The translations under genes were made by a program, and so were the position numbers. A stretch of 64,000 nt of DNA, from the NCBI GenBank assembly GCA_032622095.1, contig CP136063.1, positions 26,908,987-26,972,986 on the forward strand, given 5' to 3'. Positions within the stretch are counted from its first letter, which is position 1. Every line of letters begins with the position of its first letter. This DNA is from Siphonodentalium dalli (lineage: Eukaryota > Mollusca > Scaphopoda > Gadilida > Siphonodentaliidae). The notes under the pieces are model-generated. The model saw only the letters and a list, made by a program, of their open reading frames with translations. It did not search any database and had not been told where the DNA came from. Shown here in pieces: positions 23,453-35,724 of the stretch.

Positions 23453-23808
23453 GTGAACGTTCAGACGACCACGATACAATCGTAAATGGAAAGATTTCCG
23501 TCATAGAAAGTGACCGATAGTTGGACTGCGCATGCTCGCGTCAAAATCGTAGATAAAACAATAATATCAAGCACTGTTTGATTTTAGATGCGAAATCGTG
23601 GCGTATCCTTTGTTACCTCCACTTTCGACGTAATCGCAGTCGTGTGTACGTAAAATCGTAGGTGAAAATGACCTTATCACATGCTTTAGGAACAACCTAC
23701 GATATCATTATGTACGACGACATCGCAATCTTGCGAACAAACTATCCACGATCTCGTCGTGCGCGATTCCTCCACTTACGATTGAATCGTGGTCGTCTGA
23801 ACGTTCAC
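23453..23808. mobile_element. 356-bp Harbinger-like MITE with TTA duplication
   Basis: Terminal inverted repeats of about 37 bp: the left end begins GTGAACGTTCAGACGACCAC, and the right end is its reverse complement with about two mismatches. TTA lies directly outside each end (23450-23452 and 23809-23811). A 3-bp TWA duplication is the mark of PIF/Harbinger elements. Removing the element and one TTA restores the host repeat phrase seen intact near 23143-23170. The interior has no transposase. Confidence 0.85.
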
Positions 23809-23870
23809 TTAGTGCATTGGAATCTTGGTTTGGAAAATTTGTTCGCCACCTTTGCGTTTTAAACTTTATT

Positions 23871-26203
23871 TAAATTTTTGTTTTTACCATTTATTTGTTT
23901 AAAGTTTGAGTTTGATAATTTGTATCATTAATTTCAACATAATCCACAGCAAAATAAGGCAATGCTGTATGAAACACGGTGGTAACATGTGACATCTATA
24001 TTACAGCTTGATAAAATTTGCCGTGGCGACATTTTTCGTAATTTCGGGGGCTGATTATTTTTTTTTTTTAAATTCCGATCTAACAAGCGATGGATTATGC
24101 AATTTATGGACAACAAAATTCCAAATAATATTTTTAAAAGGTTCAATACCCACGTAGCTGTTCTTTTGTCGAATAGCTCTGTTGTCGCGATCCTGGGTTT
24201 ATAATCATGAAAACAAAACAAATATATCGTGGGGGTGTGCACTTTGAAATCGAAAGTTAACTAATTGAAAAAGTGAAACGGGAACTGGAATGTGGAATTG
24301 AGTCATACAAAATGCGCGACGTTTGAGATATATCTGTTATTAATATAATGCCAATGTAAATAATTGTTAGTATCGACTTTGTGTAGAAATAATCCTGATC
24401 AAGGAGAATACCCATAAGACAACCTCAACGATCCGTTTCTTTTTGCAAGTCGCTTTTTCAAACAGGCGAAATTTGCGCGGACTATTTTTAAAATTGAAAA
24501 CCGCCGCACGTGAATCTTTTGAACTTGAGGGAACATTGAGGAATATAATCATATGGAATATGATTATTAAGACAGTTTATGCACATCGCAAAACTATAAA
24601 ATTGGAATACAGTAATCATTCTTGGTCATTGTGAAGGCAATAGTACTGTTTACAATACATCCAAACTTCAACTCAAACTTCAAAGTGACACGGAAACCAG
24701 TGAGCTCGCCGATTTTGAATCGGATGAACAGGGAGACTCGATAGGCAAGCTCAACGACCATGAGATTCGGATTCAGTTGATCAACCATGAAATTCCAGTG
24801 ATGTTCCATATATAGTCATGTGTATTAGGATTTAGGCCAGCCGAGGCCGACCTGAGTCGTTTTCGTACTGAAGTTCTGATGGCGAGGACAGTGCAGGTGA
24901 CAGTACTGACACTGTCTGCAGTGCAGGTGACTGCCCTTGAATAAGTTGAATTGATTTTCCCAGCGATCATGCATAGAAGCCATGGAATTTGATGAAGATT
25001 ATAAGGTCATTTAAACTTGAAGGAACATTCTTGTAAAACTGTTCATGTTACAAATCCTGCGTCAAGTTCAACTTAGTAATTTCCATTCAAATTTCAAATA
25101 ATCTAAGGTTAGGAATGCATACTATGTACTGTGTGAATGAATAGTATTATAAGAAGCGAATAACTGCATGTCCGGGAAGGTATTATTATAAGAAGCGAAT
25201 AACTGCATGTCCGGGGAGGTATTATTGATTATAATTTGTATTATGGTATTTGTAATTAATAATGATGGTGCATTTTAATGTGCATGTAACATGAATGCGC
25301 GAACTTGCTGATATGGCATTCAATTTGAAAGAAGCAATGCCGACGGTGATCCAGAATCCCCTTTCAATTCAGGTTGGTACATATGTGCATAATGCATCTA
25401 TTATGCGTTTGCGCTTCAGGCCAAAAATAAAAAACAACTTTCCGATTTGTTCAAACAAAATGTTGAATGGTGGTAGGTCGGCCCTTTTTTACTCGCCATG
25501 ATGTGGCCTTAGGCTAAGGTGAATCAATGAATCAATCAGCCTTTTTTAAAAACTTTTTTAAAAGATCTTGTTGAAGGAAAAGTACATTAAAGGTTGTCAG
25601 TTTGCTGTGTAATTACTTATAGTCACCACAATGCTACTAGCATGATGTCGTATCATGCAATACACGCGAGTTCGCCATCATATAGCTGTACTAGCAATCA
25701 TCCAGTAACAACAGTTTGTTTCAAAATAATAACATACCATATGTTAGAAGGGCTATGAAAGAACATTCTGGCAGGCAGTTACCACCTGTCTTATTTTGAT
25801 TTCACATGGCAATGGCTGGCAGAAGTGATCACCCTACCCCGAAAAAGCAATGCATGCATTTGAGAGGCAAGACAAACCGGAAACATGGATGTTTTTTTTA
25901 TTTTACCTCATGTATCTTCTACTGATTGTGTATTTTACTGAAGTGAGCCCATCGGTCATTTGTTTGGTTGTCAGTCTGACCCCACCATTCAAAATTTCGA
26001 ATCCATAAGAATCGAAGCTTCACTACGATATAGAATACTCGAAGCTTCGCTGGGCCCTAGTGAGAAGAGACCTTCTATTTTTGATTTGTTCATTAACAAT
26101 ACAAGTAGTATTATTTTATTTTTAAATTAATATGGTGCATAATCTTTTAAAGTTATATGTGTTTTATTATTATTTCTATCCAAATGTAATAACTTTCAAC
26201 ACA
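23871..26203. other. Non-coding DNA with a small tandem duplication
   Basis: No gene is supported. At 25144-25225 the phrase ATAAGAAGCGAATAACTGCA and its following TGTCCGGG occur twice in tandem (unit 36-39 bp). At 26013-26052 a CGAAGCTTC phrase is repeated. The CAGTGCAGGTGACAG / CTGCAGTGCAGGTGACTG duplication is at 24889-24932. Confidence 0.5.
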
Positions 26204-26801
26204 GTTGATTATGGGCGGCCATTCGGTCGGAAATTACATGAAATAAAAGTTAATGGTGGTTTGTGAAAACAATAGTCTCTATTTTCAAACAATATGCTCT
26301 ATTTTCAAACAATAGTCGTTCTTGGATTCAATAAGAGACAGTTCCGTTTTAATATATATAGATTCATAATCAATGTTGACCGATGCAAAATTAATGTTCT
26401 ATTTTAATTTAATAGTATTCATTGTTCAACTAATATCTAATAACACACAATTAGTAAGATTCGCGCATATTCAATAAACGTACATTCCGTTTCAAGAGCC
26501 ATATTTTCTTAATCAATGAAGATATTTCAAACCAATAGACGATTACCCACGAACAATGATTATCGTTATAAAACTAATACACCTTATTGTCATTCTTGTA
26601 TTTAATAGATATAAATTATCACCAATGCACAATTAATTTCGTATTCGAATCAATATCTAATAGCGGAATCAACTATTTCCGGTGAGACCAATGACTAAAA
26701 ATGCAGAATTAATGGACGAGTCTACAGAATTAATAGCTTCCGTTTACAAACCAATGAACAACTCTTGAATTATTAGTTAATTCTTGAATTAACGCTAGGG
26801 G

Positions 26802-28150
26802 CGCTGGCCACCAATTTTGCTGGAGTCACCTAACCGCAAAATCCGTGACGTCAACATGGGATATCCCCGCGAGCAAAATAAATGCATGGTCTCGAACATG
26901 AACATGAAAACTGCGATGATATACGGACTGTGGACTATATCATGTACCTGTAGCAGATACCGAAGATGCATTTGAGAGCTTGTTTTTAAATATTGACCCA
27001 GAATGCCGACGAAGATCTGAAGATAGTCGCGAGGCCAGCCAGACAGAAATTCAGTGCCAGCAATCATTGAATCGATCAAATTATACAACCAGACAACTAT
27101 CAAATTATCAATGTCATTCATTGTTGACGGCGATTGTCATAATAAATGATTGTTATTCAACTTATTCTACAAATGAAGAATCTATATATAATTCTAAAAA
27201 AAAATATTCTAAGAAAACCTAAGGAAAATTAAGCAACCGAATTTGAGGACTGTATGATGTTGATGTATCACTGTCAGTATCTATAACTCATTCACTGACA
27301 GAATTACTGTGATTGTGACTGTTCCCAGTGTTGCAGGGATTGTCTGTCAAAAGCCGGTGGACAACTTAGGATGTGTGTGACAAGTAATAACAACAACAGT
27401 AGTATGAATATGATTATGTCAACAACAACATCACTAACACCGTAAGATAATCGTTCGATCTACTGCGTACTAGCACTGTACATTGCGACGACTTCTTAAA
27501 AACAACCATTGAGTGGAACCGCTTCGAACAGTCAGATGTTGATTCAGGCGATCGGTAATACTGAATGTCTGAAGGATTTATTAAATATGGATTCTATTTT
27601 CTAGACGTTTCATACGAGTGTCGTGGGATAGGATTCTGAACATTGCTGGGGTATTGATCAAGTAAACCTGACAGTGGCGCGAAGTGCACATCAGAACTCA
27701 ATCATAAGCCAACTAGAACAGAGGTTATGTCAACTTACAGGTTGCATTATACATGCATATATTGTGACCACATAAATGATATATACAACTGCAGTGATGT
27801 CTTCATTATTTCAGTATTCGATACCATAACCATGGTCGTTCCATACCATAATGTTTGGTTCTACATACCAGTACCGGATTGTTCGGTTACCTTTTTTAAT
27901 TTCGTACTTTGTAGAAAATCATAATTTGTTTCCATATGGTGTGACATACATGTAGTAACATGGTACGAAATGACCAATTGATTTCCTACATGGTACGAAA
28001 CGACCAAACAATAAGGTACGAAACTACCAAAATATGGTACAAACTACCAAAATGTGGTGCGAAATGACTTTAGACGATACAAAACGTCCTGTACCCATTT
28101 ATATCTCCTCGACAAGGGGAACAACCAGACAGTGACCATGTAGACAAGCG
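26802..28150. other. Interior of copy A, no gene
   Basis: Short frames at 26795-27121 (minus) and 26980-27222 (plus) overlap and have no domain. A polar stretch (SLFLNIDPECRRR, then REASQTEIQCQQ) could be an old exon, but there is no supporting context. From 27950 to 28080 the phrase GGTACGAAA(T/C)GACCAAA recurs about five times in degenerate form, and again near 29568-29605. Confidence 0.4.
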
Positions 28151-28159
28151 GCGCCAACA

Positions 28160-28287
28160 TCGTTGGTTTGATATTAGGCCCTATATCACCCTGATGTAAC
28201 CTCATATCACAATCAGCCTGACGTCGAAGGCTGATATGATGCTACTGAGGGCTGAAATCAGGCCTATAATATCAAACCAACCAAGTA
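28160..28287. repeat. Imperfect hairpin
   Basis: The arm GTTGGTTTGATATTAGGCC is mirrored by GGCCTATAATATCAAACCAAC about 85 bp later, with further partial pairing (TGATATGA/TCATATCA) inside. Non-coding. Confidence 0.65.
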
Positions 28288-28921
28288 CATGCAATACCCT
28301 ATCTATTAATTACGGTAGTTCGCCTCTTAGTAACAGTGTAATATTGACAACTCTTTCAAATGAGTGACATCACAAAAAATTGGTATCTATACCTTTTCTA
28401 ACAGTGAAATAGAATTACACCATGTCATAGAGCCATACGGTGTATTACTCAGATCGTGATGTCATAAAATCATACATGTATTACTCTTAATTAGTGATGT
28501 CATAAAATGATATTACTCGATTTAGGGCAAATTGAAGTGATATTCACCTAAGTACAAATGGAGTTTGATAACAAGCCAAACCGTGCAAAAATGTCATATC
28601 TAATTAATAATTTTCGAACAAATTTTGGACCGATATACATGTACCCTGTAGCCATCTGTAGGAAACTTCCTTCCAAGGGGGTGCTGTCGGAACATACATG
28701 TATCAAAGTGGACCCCCTCCCCAATGGGAGACTCTCTATCCATGCCCATTGAAAATAAATTATAGTGTGCAATGGAATGAATAGCCAATAGGTTGCTGGC
28801 ATTTCATACCATGGACGTTTGACATAGAGACATTTCGCACCAGGGTTCTGGACATTTCATACCAGTTCAATTCGACAATTCGTACATTTGAGTATACCGG
28901 TATTATTTTTTTTAAATGACA

Positions 28922-29355
28922 TTAAAGGTACTCAGTCCGATTCGATGGTTCCCATATCATCAGATTTCAACAACACCATTTTTTGAAATGCCACTTCGTT
29001 TACCAGAATCGATTAATGCCCCAAAAATAATGTTAACCAGTCAAATATAGTATACAATTGCCCAAAACCTGTTATTTATCAACATTTTGTTCAATGAAAT
29101 TTTGCGGGTTTGTCAAATATCTGACACAAAAAAGCCACTTGCTTTTAGAGTTATCCATCTTCATCCGTCCTCTTTCGACTTTTTATAGGGCCACTTAAAA
29201 AATTATCGATGGTGAAAAATAATAGATTTCAAAAATCGATATCTGATCACTCTCAGCTTTGATGGGTGGGTTCCTCAAATCAAATCAAATATGTTTTACC
29301 CCGAAGCCAAGGAAATAGTAATATTCAAGCGTTAATTCGGATTATGCATCTTTAA
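28922..29355. mobile_element. TTAA-type foldback MITE, copy 3
   Basis: Starts TTAAAGGTACTCAGTCCGA and ends TTCGGATTATGCATCTTTAA. It shares the internal TCGATATCTGATCACTCTCA, CTTTGATGGG and CGAAGCC phrases with copies 1 and 2. The left half has been replaced or diverged. It lies inside the 26210-32487 element, so it inserted later or was carried in. Confidence 0.75.
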
Positions 29356-29903
29356 CTTTGTCGCGACAATTTCAATTTGTTCATTTTGTTTCGCCAAAAA
29401 AAAGAATGAAATTATGTTAACATGTAAATGTCGGGTTGTCATCATCACGAACGTTAAATCATGAACATTTTCGCTTTCATTAAGTTAACGCGATTAAAAT
29501 AATTTTTCACATACGAATGACCAATCATCATTTTTGGGAATCAACGAAACATACCAATATATGGTGTGAAATGACCAAAAACATGGTACGAAACAATTAA
29601 ATGTGTCATTCAAATCAAGGATACAAACTGGCCATAGTAGGAAAAGTCGTTTGAGCCATCCAACAGACCTGGGTGAATCGCCGGGCGATCGGTCTTCCAC
29701 AGTAAGGAAGCATCTGGGAAGAGGGGAGTCAATATAATTAATTGTTATCGATAACCAATACTTAAAAACAATAACAATTTATTCTGATTTCTTTTGAAAC
29801 ACACAGAATAATTATTTACTGAGAATATTCAATATAAACATGTACAAATTCTCAAACAAAGGGAATTTCAATGTTCAAGAAATTTAGAGTCCCCTCTTAC
29901 GCT

Positions 29904-30110
29904 GGGAGGCCCTTTTCACATTTATTATTTATTTGCGCTCAAGCACAAATATTAAGCGTAAATATTTGCGCTTAAATATCAATCATTTGGGATTAAGGGA
30001 ATGTCATTTGCGCTTAAGCACAACTATGTGTCTATCAATTTGTTTGCGCTCAAGCGAAAATCACTTGCGCTTAAGTGTAAATGATTTGCGCTTAAGCGCA
30101 AATACCTAAC
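29904..30110. repeat. Truncated TATGGG-family end with GCTTAAGC palindromes
   Basis: CTGGGAGGCCCTTTTCACAT followed by TTATTATTT and repeated TTTGCGCTTAAGCGCAAA-type palindromes. This is the same order as the ends of the 44415-48242 element (GGGAGGCC, TTCACATTTAAT, then palindromes). No matching right end with a target duplication was found, although palindromes recur at 31070-31130. Confidence 0.65.
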
Positions 30111-30189
30111 ACTCCCTTACTTCCCTCTGATTGTGAATGATGGAGTCCATCTCATAGTATATTATTAAGGGCCCATAGTAGTAGCCCAA

Positions 30190-30560
30190 ACAGACTCGAA
30201 AGTTGAAAAGTCAAAAGCATCTCTGTCTCTGGTGTCACTCCCAGAGCTCTAGTATATTTTATTAAAGGGACATCTCCTGCACAAATATATACCATTTCCA
30301 TGGTCATAGAAGGGGAATTATGGGTTACTGTGGGCTTGCTTCCCTCGTGGTGTACTTAATTAATAGAAATAGGAGAAAAACATTTTTAATATCATCAGCA
30401 TCCCTGTCCATAAGAAGTTGTGTCTCCATCCCAGAGATCTAGTACATTTTATAAAAGAGACATATCCTGTACAGATCTATACCATTTCCATGGTCATAAA
30501 AGGTATCTAGGAATCACTGGGGATTGCTTCCCTCATATGATGGGCCTATATAGGCTTGAG
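30190..30560 (+). repeat. 'Gagctctag / ggtcataaaagg' interior repeat units
   Basis: Two units with the order CCCAGAGCTCTAGTATATTTTA, then ACATCTCCTGCAC, CCATTTCCATGGTCATA, GCTTGCTTCCCTC. The same ordered phrases recur at 44740-45320 and 61880-62760, so this is a shared internal component of the TATGGG-family elements and of solo copies. Non-coding. Confidence 0.7.
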
Positions 30561-31008
30561 TGCAAGCCTGCAAATAGCGTGTCTGTCATTTGCAGAATGA
30601 GGTCCCCAGAGGGTGAATTTAGTGACGCCACCCTGCATAGCGGGCTAGCATCACTAAATTCACCATCTGGGGACCTCATTCTGCTTAGGCCCTCAACAGC
30701 TATGGCAGACCTAGGATAAGATGGAAGTTCCCCAGTTGAAGTTGGTGATGTTCACCCATTGGGAGTCTCGATTATGGATTTTATCTTCTGAAAATTTGGC
30801 GATATAGAAATTTCCCAGATGGGAAAATTTGACTAAAAACAATGTTAATTTGATACCATAGTTACTTCCCAGAGATGAGGCCTAAGCAGAATGAGGTCCC
30901 CAGAGGGTAAATTTAGTTATGCTAGCCCGCTATGCAGGGTAGCATCACTAAATTCACCCTCTGGGGACCTCATTCTGCAAATGACAGACACGCTATAAGC
31001 AGGCTTGC
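30560..31008. repeat. Nested palindromes with GCAGAATGAGGTCC arms
   Basis: Two 93-bp hairpins (30592-30684 and 30886-30978) each open with GCAGAATGAGGTCCCCAGAG and close with its complement. They are themselves an inverted pair, flanked by GCAAGCCTGC and its complement. Single relatives of the hairpin occur at about 32668-32766, 39056-39150 and 39349-39430. Confidence 0.8.
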
Positions 31009-33159
31009 TTAAGTGATGTGTTAGGCCTATGTCATTTAAAATTAATTCAGGGAGATCAATGCATTAATTTCTATTTGCACTTAAGCGCAAATGATTTGTG
31101 ATTAAACGTAAATTATTTGCACTTAAGCGCAAAAATTCATAAGTAATTGTATGTCATAATTTGTAAAGTTCTGTCAAATTCTTGTTAAAATATGACTAGA
31201 TTCATAACGGTGATTTGGATCATACGAATGACATATCTTCATTGCTCCAATTATCTCTTAACATGAGAAATACAAAATGAAGTCACATTTCCGAACCAGT
31301 TCCATACAGCAGAACCTGATCTAGAAGATATTAGCGAAAAAACGTCAAATTCCCTCTTTCAGCTGTCATTTTGACGACCATCTTGGGCGGGGAGTTCCAA
31401 TTTTACCCTAAATATGTGGCATTATATCTCTTAGAGTCATACGTACTGAATATGCCTAATTCTAAATCGTAAATTTCATGGTAAGATTACTTGCGACATT
31501 TAGTAAATTATATAACCACGAAACACTCTTTAAATTTGGAAAACCCCTTAAAAGAGGGGTTAAAGTGAAATTCCAGCGTGGCTCCATATCTAATACCAAT
31601 ACGTATATAAATATGTACATATGTGCAAAGTGTCATGCTTTAGTCAGACAATTTTAATAATTGTCTTGAAATTTTTATTTAATCTACTCCACTGTGTTGT
31701 GGTGGACCATAGTGCATATTTATCGTCGTTTGATTTGCACCGAGTGAACTACTGAAAATCGTCACACGACATGACATTGGGAATTCCCATGTTTATTTAT
31801 ATATTTCTGATGTCACATGAATAAAGTTTCTTCAACATCACCATCAGAGACCCCTAGCGTTAGTTCACGTTTTAATGATTGATTTCGAATTCCTAATCAT
31901 TGGTTTGACCGGAAATAGTATATTGCGCAATTAGATATTGGTTGGAATACGAAACCTATTGAATTGAAAGAACGTCATTAATGTTGCATTGGTGATAATT
32001 TATATCTTTTAAATATAAGAATGACAATAAGGTCTATTAGTTTGATAACGATAATCATTGCTTGGGAAATCGTCTATTGGTTTGAAATATGTTTATTGAT
32101 TAAAAAATATGGCTATTGAAACGGAATGTACGTTTATTGAATATGTGCGAATCTTACTATAATTGTTTGTTATTATATATGAGTTGAACAGTTAATACTA
32201 ATAACTTAAAATAGTACATTAATTTTGCATCGGTCAACATTGATTATGAATCTATATCTATTAAAACGGAACTATTTCTTATTGAATCCAAAAACGATTA
32301 TTGGTTTGGAAATGGAGTCTATTGGTTTGAAATAGATTGCCATTGAATAAGAAAATATGTCTATTGAAACGGAACTGTCTCTTATTGAATCCAGGAACGA
32401 CTATTGGTTTGAAAATAGAGACTATTGTTTTCACAAGCCACCATTAACTTTTATTTCATGTAATTTCCGACAGAATGGCCGCCCATAGTTGATGCCCCAT
32501 TTAAAATAGATCATCTTGAGCTACATTATACAGAGAAATGAGGAATCTGAGTCCATACATATACCCATAGTACCACTTTAAAAGGGCATTCCAGGTCCCG
32601 GGCCGTATTCTGACTAACACCTAATTCCGGGCATCATACCCAAGCTTGGAAATAAAGTGTCTAGTCATTTCATGAGGTCCCCAGACGGCAAATTTAGTGA
32701 AGCTGTCCCACAAAGCGGGCCCGCTTCCGGGCGTCACCAAATTCACCTTCTGTAGACCTCATTCTGCTTAGGCCACATCTGCTCTGGGACATGTAGTTTC
32801 AGAATGAGGTTCCTGGAGGATGAATTTTGTGATGCTACTAGTGATGTAACGATATGGGGGTTATCGGAAAAAGCCGATATTTTCTCAAAGAACTATCGGC
32901 CGATCCGATACAGTTACATGTATGGATAAGTCTTGTATGTGAAAAAAGTTTGGGAGGGACAGACTTACATAACAAATATCCGTATCAATTTGTCTTTTAA
33001 ATTGAAAGTATTATCGGCAAAGAACTCATACCATGGTCCCAGTTAAGAAAGGTTTATTTTATAAACTGTACCCAAATACCTGGCAAAGCCGTAAAACGAT
33101 TTAACATTCCATTGAATTCGAATGATTACCTGGATATTTGTTTCACTCCCTTACTGTAA

Positions 33160-33790
33160 GTAAGGCAGTATTTAATGGCCATCAATTTTGTGTGTGCTTG
33201 ACCCCAGAAACTTAATGGCCATGAAAAATGAACACCCCCAAATTAATGCCCATTATAATGACCAGTTTTTCAGGCCCATTATATTTAATGGGCCTTAATA
33301 TTCCCCATGAACCAAGCATTAAATATAGGCTGTATTTAATGGCCATCAATTTTGTTGGCACCCTGCCCCCAGAAATGTAATGGTCATCAAAATTGACCTC
33401 CCAAAAATAATGCCCATTATAATGAGCCATTTTTAATGCCAATTATATTTAATGGACCTTAATATGTAACCTTTCATTGGATTTTAAAGGGTTTTTAATT
33501 CCAATTAAACACAGAATATTGCCATTAATTTGTTAATGACCTTTAGTTCCCGTCTTCATTTAATGCCCATTACCACAGTTAATTTAATGGCCATACACAT
33601 ACCCATTAAACTATTTTAGCTTTAATGCCCGTTAATTTCATATAATAATGGCAATTTAATGCCTGTGAAAGGTTACATATTGAAGGGGCATTTGAATGGG
33701 TTTTTAATGGGAAAATCATGGTTTTATTAATGGATTTGTAATGGCATTCCATTAATGGGCATTTAATGGGCATTTAATGGGTGTGCGCGC
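33160..33790. repeat. TAATGGCCATTA-rich degenerate array, right member
   Basis: The same TTTAATGGCCATCA and TAATGCCCATTATAATG motifs as at 21595-22200, ending in GGGCATTTAATGGG and then GCGCAGTAGTG. The outer edges of the two arrays are inverted relative to each other, so together they could be the ends of a 12.2-kb unit (21.6-33.8 kb) into which the TATGGG copy A later inserted. No clear target duplication was found. Confidence 0.7.
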
Positions 33791-35645
33791 AGTAGTGTTG
33801 GCATGAGTATAAGATTATATCCACTATAGTTTCATGCTATTGTACATATATGTATATATATTGCAAGTTCTGCTAAATCATAGCTTTTGCAATAAACCGA
33901 TTCTGATTCTGAAGACCGAAAAGGGAATTTCGAGTTAGTTTTTACCCATGGCTCCCATATCCGGCAGCAATCGAGACTAACGACGAAAGTTAAACATGAA
34001 GTATGAAAAGCTATATGGATAGTAAAGTGGTGCTCCACAGATTTCTAAAATAGTTCTTGCAAATGTACGTCTTTTTGGGTGGTTTGTTTACATAATTATA
34101 CTAACTTAAAATTTCTTTAGTTTTAGGATGGAAACGACAAAATTTACTCCGCATTGTTTTACATGAGTGTTTTCGGGAATGACAAATATATTTCGTATAT
34201 GATCATAATTAATCTTAAGGATTATTATACAATGTTTATGAACAGATATATTTTTAAGTGTTTGGTCATTTAAAACAATACATGAATTTCAAACAGTCCC
34301 CATTTCTAGATTGAGTCACTTTACCTCCCTCTTAAAGAAAAATCATCATACGTGTACTTGGATTATACATATACTGGTGGTGGAATCGTAGCTTCAAAAC
34401 GTGGCCTTCTCAGCTAAGGTGTGTTTTAATTGCCTTGGGATGCGATTGTGCATGGCGCATCCGGCGCATCTCATATCCCCGGGCGAGGGGTGTGATTCTT
34501 AAAAATGCTAATGATATACAACAAGACACAATGTATATTCGACTTTGGGAACCAGAAATGTTATTCTTTGTGACTGACCGCGACCGGGTGTCGACGTGAC
34601 TTCTACAATGCTGGAATAATGTCAACACTTTCTGAGTTATTCCGACTGAATCTGAATTTGGATGATATGCAACAAGACACAATTTGTCCTTGAATTTGAT
34701 CACGGCGATATGCAATGCCGTGAGAAACGCCGTGGTAACATTTGGTATCTCATGTAAAATCACACAACATTAAGTTTGATGTGTGAAATTTTTCCTAATA
34801 ACGAGGTCCGCATGTTTATGATTATATGCGGGAAGCCGATAACTATATGACTAATTACATGTCGGGAAAAGTTATTTCGTTTGACTATAGTCAATTTACA
34901 ACGGTCATTTAGGTGGTAAAACTATGGAAAAATATCACAGTTAAACTACGGTCTTTTGGGTTGTGAATTTACTACGGTAAAACAAACCATGGTGTTCTGT
35001 TTCCATCACCTACTTTTGTCTCTGCCTTCGTTTGTTTTTTCTTTCTACGCTTGCTGTGGTTCCTTCTGGGCGAAGCAAGCGAAATAATCTGAATTATTTC
35101 GGTCGTCCGTCACAATGGAACCGAATGAAGCGAAAAAATCCAACGAAGCAAGCGAAAAAATCCAACGACGAAAGCAAAAATAAAATATCATTGTTATTTT
35201 TCTTGTTTCGTTTGTTTTTTTGTTGGCTCCATTATTTAAATCGAAGCAAACACAGAACCCGGAAGCTGTTGCGTATGTTGTGTTTATGTATGTGGTGGAA
35301 GCAGGACACCATATTAAACAGAAGTTCTGTCAAAAATGTATGCTTCGTATTAAGTAATCTCCAGACTAGGCACTTGTTCCGTCTGTTAAAGCTAGATATT
35401 ATGGTGCCCTGTAGTCCTTTATTTCTAATTGTACAAGAGTATATGTATCTTTTGTATAAATGTATACATACATCACTTATATTTAGACTGCACGTGGTTT
35501 TAAGCAAATAAAAGAGTTTGAGAAGTTGATCAGAGATATTCCACAATACGATTACCCGTAATAAACACACAACCGCTTAAGTTTTCGTGTAGATTATTTC
35601 GATACGCTGTTCGCCATCGTATTGCTGACAGAGTTGTGCTTGCGT
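33791..35645. other. Non-coding DNA
   Basis: No supported gene. The frame 35032-35511 is lysine/serine-rich low-complexity sequence with CGAAGCAAGCGAAA repeats near 35075-35170 and no recognisable domain. Confidence 0.45.
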
Positions 35646-35724
35646 TATCGATTTCACGAACATGACATTTGGAACTTATTCCCTATTCCTTATTTTTAAA
35701 ATTGTCGCTTTCGACCGACTTGGC

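Larger units (their letters stand above)
26210..32487. mobile_element. 6.28-kb TIR element, TATGGG family, copy A
   Basis: The element starts TATGGGCGGCCATTCGGTCG and ends in the matching GGCCGCCCATA. GTTGAT stands directly outside both ends (26204-26209 and 32488-32493), an exact 6-bp target duplication. Terminal repeats are long: 26210-26800 against 31851-32487, with near identity over the outer 100 bp. Inside, each arm is a degenerate array of CAATAGTCTCTATTTTCAAA-like units, ending at AACGCTAGGGG. The 5-kb interior holds a TTAA MITE (28922), a truncated relative (29904) and nested palindromes, with no transposase frame. It is therefore non-autonomous or gutted. The same TATGGG ends and 6-bp duplication occur at 44415-48242. 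Confidence 0.85.

Noticed and set aside
26795-27222. Overlapping plus and minus frames of 80-108 residues inside copy A
   Set aside because: No domain, no splice evidence that decides, and opposite-strand overlap; noted only as a possible old exon.
35032-35511. 159-residue plus-strand frame
   Set aside because: Lysine/serine-rich low-complexity start from CGAAGCAAGCGAAA repeats, hydrophobic random end, overlapped by a minus frame of similar length; no domain.
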